A DNA stretch of 64,000 nt from UBA1563 sp037440065 (GCA_037440065.1 JBBIUV010000015.1:1054001-1118000); one strand, 5' to 3'; shown: positions 9,213-17,875, counted from the first letter of the stretch. The notes: generated from the letters alone by a model not told the origin. Numbers and translations: made by a program.

Positions 9213-10430
9213 ATGAGTTTAAGTTTAATAGCAAAATCAATCAGTGGATCTCCCACGTTAAAGCTGAATGAAAAAGCAGCGATACTTAGGGAAAAGGGAG
9301 ATCCGGTTATACATCTCGGCGGAGGCGAACCGAAGTCGATGGCACCAATGGACGCAATTTTGGCATCAGTAAATTCACTTAATTCGGGAGAAGTTCGTTA
9401 CGCTCCGGCTGATGGTATTCTTCCTTTAAAAAAGGCTATCATTCGTTACACAGAAGAATTTTACGGCAGACACGTAATGCCGGAAAATGTAATTGCGAGC
9501 GGAGGCGCTAAACAAGCGTTGATGGTTGCTATGCAAGCAATTTTAGATCCTCAAGACGAAATCATGTACCCGGCTCCTTTTTGGGTTAGTTATCCTGAAA
9601 TGGCTAAACTTTGCGGAGCAATAGGCGTTCCGGTTTATGCCGAAGATGGTTCTTTTTATCCACGAATTTCTGACTTTGAACAACGGTTAGGCAGCCAGAC
9701 TAAAGCTATTATTATTAATAGTCCGAATAATCCTTCCGGAGTAATGTATTCAAAAGAATTTATTGCGGAGATTGTAAAATTCTGCGAGAAAAAAGATTTG
9801 TACCTAATCATGGACGATATCTATCATCGCCTTGTATTTGATGGTAAAAAACCGATCAGCTGTTATGATTTTACTAAAGAAAGCGTTGATAAATCTAAGA
9901 TTATTGTCATCAACGGAGTTTCAAAACAATATGCAATGACCGGGTTCAGAATCGGCTGGGCAATTGCAAGTAAAAAACTTATTGATGCTATGGCAAACAT
10001 ACAAGGACATCAGACTTCAGGTCCTTCTGTTGTTTTACAAAAAGCGGCTGTTGGTGCGTTAAACGGAATTCAATCAAGTGTTGAAAATCTCCGTGCAACT
10101 TTAGAAAATAACCGTAACGTTATGATCGATCTACTTGAATCTTTTGAAGGTGTTAAAGTTACTAAACCTGACGGAACATTTTATTGTTTTGCAGATTTCA
10201 GCGCATACGAAAAAGATTCAAATAAACTTTCAGCTTTATTAATTGACAAAGTACAAGTGCTCACCGTTCCGGGAAAAGAATTCGGAATGGATGGACATTT
10301 ACGTTTAAGTTACTGCGGATCGATAAAAGATATTACCGAAGGTATCGAGCGTATAAAATGGGCTTTGGATCCAAATGCTCCGAACGAACTTTATATCGGT
10401 GACCGTAAGTTAGTGAGGGATTGGTTATGA
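9213..10430 (+). CDS. Class I aminotransferase, second aspartate-type paralogue, coupled to pckA
   Basis: This 405-residue paralogue of the 7781-8971 gene keeps the same fold markers: HLGGGEPKSMAP, NSPNNPSGVMYS, IMDDIYHRLVFDG, and the PLP-lysine segment VSKQYAMTGFRIGW. It ends with a short extra tail (YIGDRKLVRDWL) not found in the other copy. Its stop codon overlaps the start of pckA in an ATGA arrangement, so the two are translated together. Aspartate transamination gives oxaloacetate, the substrate of PckA, so the pair could feed amino acids into gluconeogenesis. Substrate specificity is inferred, not shown. Confidence 0.9.
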   Translation: MSLSLIAKSISGSPTLKLNEKAAILREKGDPVIHLGGGEPKSMAPMDAILASVNSLNSGEVRYAPADGILPLKKAIIRYTEEFYGRHVMPENVIASGGAKQALMVAMQAILDPQDEIMYPAPFWVSYPEMAKLCGAIGVPVYAEDGSFYPRISDFEQRLGSQTKAIIINSPNNPSGVMYSKEFIAEIVKFCEKKDLYLIMDDIYHRLVFDGKKPISCYDFTKESVDKSKIIVINGVSKQYAMTGFRIGWAIASKKLIDAMANIQGHQTSGPSVVLQKAAVGALNGIQSSVENLRATLENNRNVMIDLLESFEGVKVTKPDGTFYCFADFSAYEKDSNKLSALLIDKVQVLTVPGKEFGMDGHLRLSYCGSIKDITEGIERIKWALDPNAPNELYIGDRKLVRDWL

Positions 10431-12073
10431 GTAAATACCTAGATTTTAAAACGCCTGCAACCAAAGAAGCTATGGAATTAGCTTCTGATTTCAGATTGAA
10501 AAATCAAGGGTTAACGTACCTTGGTAAAGTTTTCTGGAATTTACCTGATGCAGCTTTAAACGAAGAAGCTATCTTTAGAAACGAAGCAAAATATTCTGCA
10601 GATGGTGCAATGCTGGTTAACACCGGTAAACATACGGCTCGTGCAGCTGCGGATAAATTTGTTGTTCAAGAAGATTCAACTACTGAAAACATCTGGTGGG
10701 GCGTACACAATAGACCATATTCGGCAGAAAAATTTAACGCATTGTTCGCACGGCTACAAGCATGGGCTCAAGGTGAAGATCTTTTCGTGCAAGATTGTTA
10801 TGCTGGCGCTGATCCTGAATATAGAATGCCGGTAAGAATTATTACTGAAAAAGCATGGCATAGTTTATTTGCAAGAAACATGTTTATCACAACAGATAAT
10901 AAAGATGAATTGAAAAAATTCGTTCCCGAGTTTACGGTTATTTCTGTTCCTGGGTTTAAAGTTGATCCGGTAATTGACGGAACCAGAACTGAAACAGCAA
11001 TCATCTTAAATTTTGCAAACCGTATGGCGATTATCGCAAACACAGAATACGGTGGAGAAATTAAAAAATCAATTTTTACTGTTCTCAATTATCTCTTAAC
11101 TTTTAACGATGTACTTCCAATGCACTGTTCTGCTAATCAAGGTAAGGATGGAGACACTGCATTGTTTTTCGGACTTAGCGGAACCGGTAAAACTACCTTA
11201 TCTGCTGATCCCAAAAGAAAATTGATAGGCGATGATGAACATGGTTGGAGCAGTAACGGTATCTTCAATTTTGAAGGTGGTTGTTATGCTAAAGTTATCG
11301 GACTTTCAGCAGAAAGTGAACCTGAAATTTTCGCATGTACTAAAAAGTACGGTACTATTTTAGAGAACGTAACTTTTGATCCGATCTCACGTAAAATTGA
11401 CTTAAATGACGATAGCATTACTGAAAATACGCGTGCTTCTTATCCACTTGAGTTCATCCCGAACATAGTTCCGGAAGGATTTGCACACACACATCCGAAG
11501 AATATTATTTTCTTAACATGTGATGCTTCAGGTGTTATGCCTCCGATTGCAAAACTTAATCCGGAACAAGCTCAATATCATTTCATCAGCGGTTACACTT
11601 CCAAAATTGCCGGCACTGAAATCGGTTTGGGTATAGAACCACAGATAACCTTCTCAGCTTGTTTTGGCGCGCCTTTCATGGTTCGGCATCCTTTCAAATA
11701 TGCCGAAATGTTGAAAGAAAGAATCATGAAAAATCAATCCAATGTTTGGTTGGTTAATACCGGTTGGGTCGGTGGAAAATTTGGTGTTGGTAAACGTATC
11801 AGCATCAAACATACGCGTAACTTACTTAACGCTGCGTTGGAAGGAAAACTTGATTCTGTTGAATATAGAAAAGATAAATTATTCGGTTTTGATGTCCCTC
11901 TAACGTGTCCCGAAGTTCCAGAAGATGTTCTTGATCCAATGAACGCTTGGGGAAATAAGGAAGAGTATTGGAAAAAATATGACGCACTTGCAGCACGGTT
12001 TGTGGATAATTTCAAACTGTTCAAAAAAGGTGTTTCTGCTGAAGTCTTTAACGCTGGACCAAAACGGCTGTAA
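10427..12073 (+). CDS. pckA: ATP-dependent phosphoenolpyruvate carboxykinase
   Basis: PckA converts oxaloacetate and ATP to phosphoenolpyruvate, CO2 and ADP, the entry step of gluconeogenesis. The 548-residue length fits the ATP-type family. The kinase-1a P-loop GLSGTGKTTLSADP and the kinase-2 and metal-binding IGDDEHGW lie near residues 245-270. FEGGCYAKVI and the adenine-binding ENTRASYPLEFIPN also match. The ATG at 10427 is preferred over the upstream TTG at 10421 because it overlaps the previous stop as ATGA. A strong terminator follows. Confidence 0.97.
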   Translation: MSKYLDFKTPATKEAMELASDFRLKNQGLTYLGKVFWNLPDAALNEEAIFRNEAKYSADGAMLVNTGKHTARAAADKFVVQEDSTTENIWWGVHNRPYSAEKFNALFARLQAWAQGEDLFVQDCYAGADPEYRMPVRIITEKAWHSLFARNMFITTDNKDELKKFVPEFTVISVPGFKVDPVIDGTRTETAIILNFANRMAIIANTEYGGEIKKSIFTVLNYLLTFNDVLPMHCSANQGKDGDTALFFGLSGTGKTTLSADPKRKLIGDDEHGWSSNGIFNFEGGCYAKVIGLSAESEPEIFACTKKYGTILENVTFDPISRKIDLNDDSITENTRASYPLEFIPNIVPEGFAHTHPKNIIFLTCDASGVMPPIAKLNPEQAQYHFISGYTSKIAGTEIGLGIEPQITFSACFGAPFMVRHPFKYAEMLKERIMKNQSNVWLVNTGWVGGKFGVGKRISIKHTRNLLNAALEGKLDSVEYRKDKLFGFDVPLTCPEVPEDVLDPMNAWGNKEEYWKKYDALAARFVDNFKLFKKGVSAEVFNAGPKRL

Positions 12074-12096
12074 ATTACAAAATAAATAGAATTATG

Positions 12097-12129
12097 AATT
12101 GAGGTCTCACAAGGACCTCAATTTTTTTT
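12097..12129 (+). terminator. Intrinsic terminator of the aminotransferase-pckA operon
   Basis: A 10-bp perfect stem (12097-12106 with 12114-12123) and a 7-base loop are followed by an unbroken run of T to 12129. This is a textbook rho-independent terminator 24 bases after pckA. Confidence 0.9.
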
Positions 12130-12171
12130 CTACAACATGAACTTTGATCTCTTAAATTTAGTTTCTTTATT

Positions 12172-12756
12172 ATGAAATACTTTTTACTGACCCTCATCTC
12201 GTTAATATTTTTTTCTTGCCAAAGCAAATTTCCAGAAAAAGAATTTGTTGGAGATAGTTCAAAAAAAATAGTTAACCAGGATAGCGTATCGGTTGATTTC
12301 CCCGCGAAATACAAGGGTAAAATACTTCTTGTAAGTTTTATTTTTACGAATTGTCCAGACATCTGTCCATTAACCACACACAATCTTCAACTCATTCAGA
12401 AAAAAGTGAAAGAAGAAAAACTTGAGAACGTTTCTTTCGCGGCGATCTCTTTTGATCCCGAACGTGATACTCCAAAAGTTTTAAAAAATTTCGCGGAGGC
12501 AAGAAGTCTCGATCTGTCAAACTATAATTTATTTTCAGGCAAGCGGGAAGATGTGAACCATTTGATGGAAAAATTTCATATTGTAGCTATCCCAGGTGAC
12601 ACAACGTTTACAGAAGACGGGGAACCGGTTTATTTTTTTACTCACACAGACAGAATCACTTTAGTTGATCAGGATTTGAACGTTAGAAAAAGTTACCGTG
12701 GAAGTGAAATCAACTTGGAAGAAATTATCACCGATATCAAGAACTTAGGGGATTAA
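12172..12756 (+). CDS. SCO1/SenC family copper-binding lipoprotein
   Basis: Sco proteins deliver copper to, or reduce, the CuA centre of cytochrome c oxidase. The 194-residue precursor has a lipoprotein signal ending at Cys16 (IFFSC), so it is membrane-anchored in the periplasm. The thioredoxin-like core carries the copper-binding CPDIC motif (Cys61 and Cys65), with the third ligand His158 in FFTHTD. SFDPERDTP is also typical. The next gene begins one base after the stop and encodes a PCu(A)C chaperone, which supports a role in oxidase copper assembly. No oxidase genes are in the window. Confidence 0.92.
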   Translation: MKYFLLTLISLIFFSCQSKFPEKEFVGDSSKKIVNQDSVSVDFPAKYKGKILLVSFIFTNCPDICPLTTHNLQLIQKKVKEEKLENVSFAAISFDPERDTPKVLKNFAEARSLDLSNYNLFSGKREDVNHLMEKFHIVAIPGDTTFTEDGEPVYFFTHTDRITLVDQDLNVRKSYRGSEINLEEIITDIKNLGD

Positions 12757-12757
12757 C

Positions 12758-13168
12758 ATGTTATACTTTTTATCAATTCTTCTTTTCATTTTTCAATCGG
12801 ATGCGAAGATAAATATTGAGAATCAATGGATTCGCAGCGCAAGTAAAAAAATGAATACTGCTTTTTTTGCAGATATTAAAAATCTTTCCGAAAAAAGCGA
12901 TACGTTGTATAAGGCGGCTTCACCATTGGCTAAACTCGTGCAAGTTCACGAAACATTTGAAGAAAATGGAATGATGGGGATGCGCGAAGCAGAAAATATT
13001 GAAATTAAACCGGGTGGGATTTTAAAATTAAAACCCCGCTCTTATCATGTTATGCTGATTGGTTTGAAAAAAGATTTGGTAGAAAATCAAATTGGAGAAG
13101 TTACGTTATACTTCAAACATGCAGGGGCAGTAAAGGTTAAAGCTAGTATAAAAAATATGATTCAGTGA
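12758..13168 (+). CDS. PCu(A)C-type periplasmic copper(I) chaperone
   Basis: This 136-residue exported protein has a short hydrophobic leader. It carries the exact copper motif H-x10-M-x21-H-x-M: His64, Met75, His97 and Met99. PCu(A)C proteins pass Cu(I) to CuA or to Sco proteins. The gene starts immediately after the SCO1-like gene, forming a two-gene copper module. Its stop codon is 12 bases from the convergent coaD stop, and I see no terminator hairpin between them. Confidence 0.92.
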   Translation: MLYFLSILLFIFQSDAKINIENQWIRSASKKMNTAFFADIKNLSEKSDTLYKAASPLAKLVQVHETFEENGMMGMREAENIEIKPGGILKLKPRSYHVMLIGLKKDLVENQIGEVTLYFKHAGAVKVKASIKNMIQ

Positions 13169-13179
13169 TCGAAAGTAAT

Positions 13180-13665
13180 TTATAGTTTCATCACTTTCTC
13201 TTGTAACGCCTTTTGTACAATATCGGGAACAAATTCGCTAACATCGGCTTTAAACCTCGCTAAACCGCGGATGATTGTTGAGTTCAGATAAGTATATTTC
13301 TCATTCGGCATCAGAAACACGGTGGTTATATCATCCGCAAGTTTTCTGTTCATCAAAGCCATCTGGAATTCAAATTCAAAATCAGAAACAGCGCGTAATC
13401 CTCTTATAATTGCTGCTGCATTTACCGAATGTGCGTGTTCTACAATCAACCCGTTGAAGGAATCAATTTTAACTGTAGGAAAATCTTTTAAACTTTCTCT
13501 TAAAAGAGTTAAACGTTCTTCCACAGTAAACATCGGATCTTTTGAAGGATTTACCGCAACCGTAACAATCACCTCATCAAACAACTCACATGCACGCTGC
13601 ACAATGTCAACATGTCCGTTTGTAACAGGATCAAAAGTTCCGGGATACACGGCAATTCGCTTCAT
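13180..13665 (-). CDS. coaD: Phosphopantetheine adenylyltransferase
   Basis: CoaD makes dephospho-CoA from 4'-phosphopantetheine and ATP. The 161-residue product has the nucleotidyltransferase motif YPGTFDPVTNGHVDI (TxGH type) at the start. RGLRAVSDFEFEFQMALMNR follows in the middle, then LNSTIIRGLA, corresponding to the ISSTxVR motif, near residue 130. The ATG at 13665 is taken as the start rather than the adjacent upstream TTG. It is transcribed toward the copper genes. Confidence 0.96.
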   Translation of the reverse strand: MKRIAVYPGTFDPVTNGHVDIVQRACELFDEVIVTVAVNPSKDPMFTVEERLTLLRESLKDFPTVKIDSFNGLIVEHAHSVNAAAIIRGLRAVSDFEFEFQMALMNRKLADDITTVFLMPNEKYTYLNSTIIRGLARFKADVSEFVPDIVQKALQEKVMKL

Positions 13666-14174
13666 CAATTTTCTCCGATTATTTGAAAAGTAAGTTGAGA
13701 AATCTTTTCTTTAAATATAGGAAAGTGAAAATATATTTCCGCTGTTCCGCAGGAAGATTTAATTTGAATCTTTTAGCTGAAGACGTTGGAGATCGAAGAC
13801 CGTTATCAGTTAATATTTAACCTAAAATTGGTAAGTATAAACATCATTCATAAGAAAATCTCAAAAAAAGATGTAGTAACGATTTATCATTTCAAAAAAA
13901 ATTCGTAAATTTTGATTGGAAATTAATTTTAATTATGAATTCTAAAGTGTTTGCCTTAGAAACTTTAGGAAAACATTTAAATATTCTTTAACATTTTTAG
14001 TTTTTTGCAGTTTCACCTAATAAAGAGAGTGAGATAAGTCGCTTTAACATATTAAATTTATAAATCGATTTTTGATAACAAATTGAATTTCTTATTGAAA
14101 ACTGAAGTATACTGAAAAATAAGAAGTACTGCAATTACGAATGTAGAACATTTCGCTTAAGAGAGAAAAGAAAT
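13666..14174. other. Non-coding region between coaD and the phosphofructokinase gene
   Basis: About 510 AT-rich bases without a credible open reading frame. They separate two divergent genes, so upstream regulatory regions of both are expected here. Apart from the -7 box at its right edge I see no strong hairpin, repeat or RNA gene. Confidence 0.6.
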
Positions 14175-14182
14175 TATCTTTG
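14175..14182 (+). promoter_or_regulatory. -7 box before the phosphofructokinase gene
   Basis: TATCTTTG matches the Bacteroidota -7 consensus TAnnTTTG. It lies about 30 bases upstream of the chosen ATG, and an imperfect -33-like TTTC sits about 20 bases further up. Transcription would start near 14189, inside the longer frame opened by the TTG at 14180. This argues for translation from the ATG at 14213. Confidence 0.45.
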
Positions 14183-14212
14183 ATAGAGATAGAAAAAACG
14201 CAAAGGAAAACA

Positions 14213-15307
14213 ATGGCTCCAATTAAAGTAAAAAGAGTAGGAATATTAACAGGTGGAGGAGATTGCCCAGGATTAAACGCAGTTATTCGCGGAGTAACCA
14301 AATCAGCTATTGATCATGGAATGTCCGTGGTTGGAATAATCGATGGATTTGAAGGACTTGTTGAAGGGAAATCGAAAGAAATTTATAGATCAGATGTATC
14401 AGGTATTTTGGCGATTGGTGGAACTATACTTGGCTCTTCAAACAAAGGAGATCCATTTCATTTCCCTGTTGAGAAAGATGGGAAAATTGAAATAATGGAT
14501 CTTGGTGAAGAAGCCGTAAAGAATTATAAACTATGGAAATTGGACTGTCTTATCGGTATTGGTGGAGACGGAACTATGCATATTCTAAACAAACTTTCTG
14601 ATATGGGTTTAAATTGTGTTGGCGTTCCTAAAACAATCGATAACGATCTGGATTCAACTGATTTAACTTTTGGACATGACTCAGCAGTTTATGTTGTTTC
14701 AAAAGCTCTTGATAGATTACACACCACTGCTTCTTCTCATCACAGAGTAATCGTTGTAGAAGTAATGGGAAGATACGCCGGTTGGATTGCTTTGCATGGT
14801 GGTTTAGCTGGTGGAGCTGACATTATTCTTATCCCTGAAATTCCTTTTGACTGGGAAAAAGTATACGAAAAAATCAGACAACGTGAAATGCAAGGTAAGA
14901 AATTTAGTTTAGTCTGCGTTTCTGAAGGTGCAAAAGCTAAAGATGGCGCGATTATATTAAAGGGGCATGATATTAAACGAACCGATCCGAATCAACTTGG
15001 TGGAATTGCTGAAGTTGTTGCAGAAAATATTGAAGCGAATACCGGACGTGAAACGAGAGTTACAGTATTAGGACATGTTCAACGCGGTGGAACACCTACA
15101 CCTTATGATAGAATTCTTTCTACAAAATTCGGCTCTTTTGCAATTGATTTGGTTGCGAGAGGGAAATTTGGGAGAATGGTTTCTTTAAAAGGGAATGAAA
15201 TTAAAAATGTGAAGATAAAAGACGCTATATCCAAACAAAAATTGGTTCAGCCAAAGACGCAAGCACTCTTAGCAGCGCGTGCGGTTGGAATTTCTTTCGG
15301 AGATTAA
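14213..15307 (+). CDS. 6-phosphofructokinase, group III type, predicted ATP-dependent
   Basis: The 364-residue enzyme phosphorylates fructose 6-phosphate in glycolysis. GILTGGGDCPGLN opens the protein. GIGGDGTM has Gly at the position equivalent to E. coli 104, while VPKTIDNDL has Lys at the position equivalent to 124. TASSHHRVIVVEVMGRYAGW and the C-terminal VLGHVQRGGTPTPYDR are conserved. By known rules for this family, Asp104/Lys124 marks pyrophosphate enzymes and Gly104/Lys124 marks ATP-using group III enzymes. The ATG at 14213 is preferred because AAAGGA precedes it. Confidence 0.93.
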   Translation: MAPIKVKRVGILTGGGDCPGLNAVIRGVTKSAIDHGMSVVGIIDGFEGLVEGKSKEIYRSDVSGILAIGGTILGSSNKGDPFHFPVEKDGKIEIMDLGEEAVKNYKLWKLDCLIGIGGDGTMHILNKLSDMGLNCVGVPKTIDNDLDSTDLTFGHDSAVYVVSKALDRLHTTASSHHRVIVVEVMGRYAGWIALHGGLAGGADIILIPEIPFDWEKVYEKIRQREMQGKKFSLVCVSEGAKAKDGAIILKGHDIKRTDPNQLGGIAEVVAENIEANTGRETRVTVLGHVQRGGTPTPYDRILSTKFGSFAIDLVARGKFGRMVSLKGNEIKNVKIKDAISKQKLVQPKTQALLAARAVGISFGD

Positions 15308-15316
15308 AGAAATTAA

Positions 15317-15347
15317 TTGATTTTTATTTCTCACACTGCTATATTTG
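15317..15347 (+). promoter_or_regulatory. Promoter of tRNA-Asp
   Basis: TTG at 15317-15319 and TATATTTG at 15340-15347 are separated by 20 bases. This fits the Bacteroidota promoter layout (-33 TTG, -7 TAnnTTTG). The tRNA begins about 30 bases downstream. Confidence 0.6.
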
Positions 15348-15377
15348 TTTACTTATTTGAAAATATTTCAAATAAAC

Positions 15378-15454
15378 GGGGTCATAGCTCAGTTGGTTAG
15401 AGCGCCTGCCTGTCACGCAGGAGGTCGCGAGTTCGAGCCTCGTTGACCCCGCCA
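15378..15454 (+). tRNA. tRNA-Asp (anticodon GTC)
   Basis: The cloverleaf is complete. The acceptor stem is 15378-15384 paired with 15444-15450. The D arm has AGTTGGTTA, and the anticodon stem CCTGC/GCAGG encloses the loop CTGTCAC with GTC at 15412-15414. A TTCGAGC T-loop, discriminator G and an encoded CCA end at 15454. The gene is also the attachment site of the island that follows. Its 3' half stays functional on this side. Confidence 0.97.
15408..15427 (+). repeat. Left attachment core (attL) inside tRNA-Asp
   Basis: The 20 bases GCCTGTCACGCAGGAGGTCG cover most of the anticodon stem-loop and the variable region. They recur perfectly at 55165-55184 in the same orientation. Tyrosine recombinases commonly cross over at tRNA anticodon loops, and an integrase remnant lies 430 bases away. 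This is taken as the left island boundary. Confidence 0.8.
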
Positions 15455-15458
15455 CTTA

Positions 15459-15497
15459 AAACCCTATAACATAACAAGTTATAGGGTTTGTTGTTTT
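15459..15497 (+). terminator. Terminator of tRNA-Asp
   Basis: A 12-bp perfect stem (15459-15470 with 15478-15489) and 7-base loop are followed by GTTGTTTT. A diverged copy of this hairpin lies beyond the right attachment core at 55226-55257. Confidence 0.8.
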
Positions 15498-15511
15498 AAA
15501 GAGTTTTTAAT

Positions 15512-15532
15512 GGTAACGAATTTGGTAACGAA
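15512..15532 (+). repeat. Paired GGTAACGAA sites, left island end
   Basis: GGTAACGAA occurs at 15512 and 15524, 12 bases apart, 85 bases inside the attachment core. The same pair occurs near the right end at 55056 and 55067. Position and duplication suggest integrase arm-binding sites. The remaining bases up to 15800 hold no gene. Confidence 0.6.
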
Positions 15533-15801
15533 TTTTACCAGAGGTACAAATTTGATGCTAAAATTTACCAAGGTTTTAACAAGGACAGTTTAAAAACTAT
15601 ATCCATTGGGTAAATCCCTAACAGAACTATTCCTTCCTACTAGGTACTATTCTTTCTTTCTTGAATTTTGACTTGACCTCATGCAATTAGTGAGAGATGT
15701 AAGTCCATTTCTGACAAATCTGAATGACATCAAAAGGATTGAACTTTTTCAGATTTTGTGAAAAGGTTACAATAATTAAATATTTTCATTTAAAACTAAA
15801 A

Positions 15802-15833
15802 AAGCCATGCAAGATTTTACACTTGCAAGGCTT
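15802..15833 (-). terminator. Terminator of the integrase gene
   Basis: A 12-bp stem with one mismatch (15802-15813 with 15822-15833) and an 8-base loop lies 20 bases after the integrase stop. On the minus strand it is followed by a T-run. Confidence 0.7.
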
Positions 15834-15852
15834 AAAAGAACCGATATTACTT

Positions 15853-16596
15853 TTACTTTGACAATTTGTCTTTGAGATATTTTGTCGAACGCTTGGTGTA
15901 ATAAGTCATTGTAGTTTTGATGCTGGAATGCCCAATTAGTAGATCTGTTGTGTTGATTGAGATACCCGCATCTTGGCTTCGCGAAATAAAATTCTTGTGA
16001 AAGGTTCTTAACGTACAACCTTTTACCGAAAGTTTGAGACCACCAATATAGCTTCTGAAAGCTTTCCCGATAATTTTGACTTCACTGTACTCGAATAGTC
16101 TGCCAGTATTTACCTCTGAAATTCTCGCGGCAAGTACCTCTTTCAACGATGGATGAATAGGACAGATAAACCACTAATCAATTTTAGAAGAGTAGAATTT
16201 GATCTCCATTTTTTCTAGATGGATCTGATCCGTTGTTACATTGATGACATCACTTGGTCTGAGCCCGGTGTACATCAACAACATAATCATCGTTCTGAAA
16301 TTCCCGTTCTTTTCTTTGTTTGAAAGATCATCAACAATATTTTGTCTGTTTTCATAATTAAAGATTAGCGGCTCACCAACTTTGGCACGCGACTTTACAT
16401 CCCTGTTGATTAGGAACATTTTTGAGATGTATTCATACTCAAATAAGAACCGCAAGAATTTCAGAAAATTTTTCTGGATACGATACTTCGTATTCTGCTG
16501 AAGATGTTTTAAACTGATGAGCCAAAGTAGGAAATCTTCCGCAACTCTTTTATTAATGATCAGGCATGGTGTGTCGGTTTTGATCTTTTGTATCAA
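15853..16596 (-). pseudogene. Tyrosine recombinase (island integrase), broken by one in-frame TAG
   Basis: Two open segments, 16596-16174 and 16146-15853, lie in the same frame and are separated by a single TAG at 16174-16176. Across the stop the reading continues as WFICPIHPSLKEVL with no frameshift. The N-terminal part has the SAM-like core-binding domain (VAEDFLLWLISLKHLQQNT) and the first catalytic arginine in YTGLRPSD. The C-terminal part has TLRTFHKNFISR (H-x-x-R like box), LLIGHSS, and the tyrosine in MTYYTKR. Homologous positions usually carry Lys, so AAG to TAG is the likely change. The N-terminus also looks short, with no ATG before the TTG at 16596. Without readthrough it should be inactive. 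Confidence 0.85.
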
Positions 16597-16738
16597 ATAG
16601 CTGTAGAAAATCTTGTCCGATTTTTTGGTTGAATCTACTTTGTTTGCATTTATTTATTTGAATTGAGTGAATGCATATTGGACATCGCCGTGACGATGCT
16701 CGGTCTCGACAAGTTTTTATCTCCGCCAAAAGTTCAAC

Positions 16739-17170
16739 TCAATATTCAAAGCCGTAGGACTTTATTCTTGTGACTTTGTGTTTACCGTAACTACTTCTTT
16801 CTCTCCGTCGATGTTGTTGTTTATCATCAATGCAGTTAGAGAGAGAAAATAAAACGGTATCTAGTGCAGTAACGATATCGGCTTGTGGTTCAATGGAGAA
16901 ATGAAGATGCCCGCCAATAGGATGATCGTCAACATAGTGGCCAGAATAAAATTCGAGATCGGGAGCTTTGGAATGACCATATTCGATAACGGCCATAAAT
17001 TTTGCAACTAGATCAATGGGACTTTCGGAATGACCAGGTCTGCATTCGGCGAAGGATTCACTGCCATTAAGCCTGAATCTTGAATTTGATTTGAAATAAT
17101 TATGAGCGGGAACGTAGCGACCTTCTCTGCGGCAAAGCAGTTCGGGATCACAGCCGATGGTGAAAGACAT
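16739..17170 (-). CDS. Phage-type amidoligase-like protein (COOH-NH2 ligase type 2), apparently truncated
   Basis: The 143-residue product opens with FTIGCDPELLCR and contains ESFAECRPGHSESPIDLVAKF and DDHPIGGHLHFS. These match the pattern of the phage COOH-NH2 ligase/amidoligase family, related to glutamine synthetase-fold enzymes that form amide bonds. The GGHLHF segment supplies likely metal or ATP ligands. Family members are usually about 250-300 residues and continue beyond the YGFEY motif. Here a TGA stops the frame exactly after YGFEY, so the C-terminal half is missing. It is probably a decayed phage gene. The family call is from remembered motifs; confidence is moderate. Confidence 0.5.
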   Translation of the reverse strand: MSFTIGCDPELLCRREGRYVPAHNYFKSNSRFRLNGSESFAECRPGHSESPIDLVAKFMAVIEYGHSKAPDLEFYSGHYVDDHPIGGHLHFSIEPQADIVTALDTVLFSLSNCIDDKQQHRRRERSSYGKHKVTRIKSYGFEY

Positions 17171-17741
17171 AGTAACTCCTTGTTTGTTGTTAGTATGCTT
17201 TTCTTATACCGATTTATTAGAGGTTGAAGTAGCTACTAATTCAGATAACCCGGTGGAGAAAATTTGAAGATTAAAACGTAGAGTCGAACCGCCGATTCAA
17301 CTATCTGAATTTGAGAATGGGAGAAATTAGAAAAATTTCTGGTTTATTAAATTTATGTTAAAGATCACATTCTAAGCCTCTTTTATTTTCAAAAGAGTGA
17401 ATTTTTTCTATCTTTACACTGTTGATTTTTTTAATTATGGGGTATTCTTCGGGAAGATTTGCGGTTAATATAAAGGCGATTATTATTAAGTAACGATTAT
17501 TTCGATTATTGTTATTTTAAATATTTTTATTTATTGATGTTGTGAGGGATTGTGCAAAGAATAGAAATTTGCAACTGCAAAATATCTTGAGAAAATAAAT
17601 TAACACTTATGTGTTATGAAGTGTATTCGTCATAAGGGTATATTCGCAGCGTTAATTTTTATTTAGATTTGATTAAATTAATTGTTTAAAAATGGGAATT
17701 TTTTCAGTTGAATGTGACTGACGTGGCGAAGCTGTGGAAAC
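17171..17741. other. Non-coding AT-rich stretch
   Basis: About 570 bases between the amidoligase-like gene and the heptamer array before the sugar dehydrogenase. No open reading frame, RNA gene or strong hairpin is recognised. It should contain the promoter of the minus-strand gene and possibly of the polysaccharide genes. Confidence 0.5.
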
Positions 17742-17775
17742 GAGTTAAAGTAAAAAGGGAAAAGCAAAAAGTAAT
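17742..17775 (+). repeat. Heptamer array, purine-rich, upstream of the sugar dehydrogenase
   Basis: About five degenerate 7-bp units run here (GAGTTAA, AGTAAAA, AGGGAAA, AGCAAAA, AGTAATC). The array is interrupted at its right end by a GC-rich palindrome. An inverted array of similar units lies at 19715-19763, beyond the dehydrogenase and the first S23-like gene. Confidence 0.5.
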
Positions 17776-17789
17776 CCGCCTGCGGCGGA
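17775..17789. repeat. REP-like palindrome TCCGCC-TGC-GGCGGA
   Basis: A 6-bp GC-rich inverted repeat with a 3-base centre in AT-rich surroundings. Near-identical copies occur at 20574-20588, 20719-20732 and 58456-58469, the last outside the island. The copies at 17775 and 20574 follow the same bases, AAGTAA. Confidence 0.65.
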
Positions 17790-17875
17790 GGGACAAGGGC
17801 AAGCGAGAGTATAAGGGGCTGGGGAGGCATTCAATGAAAAATATTATATGCAGTTTATAAGCGTAAAGCAACAAT

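Noticed and set aside
15776..16018. 80-codon minus-strand frame overlapping the integrase end
   Set aside because: It is an out-of-frame shadow of the integrase remnant.
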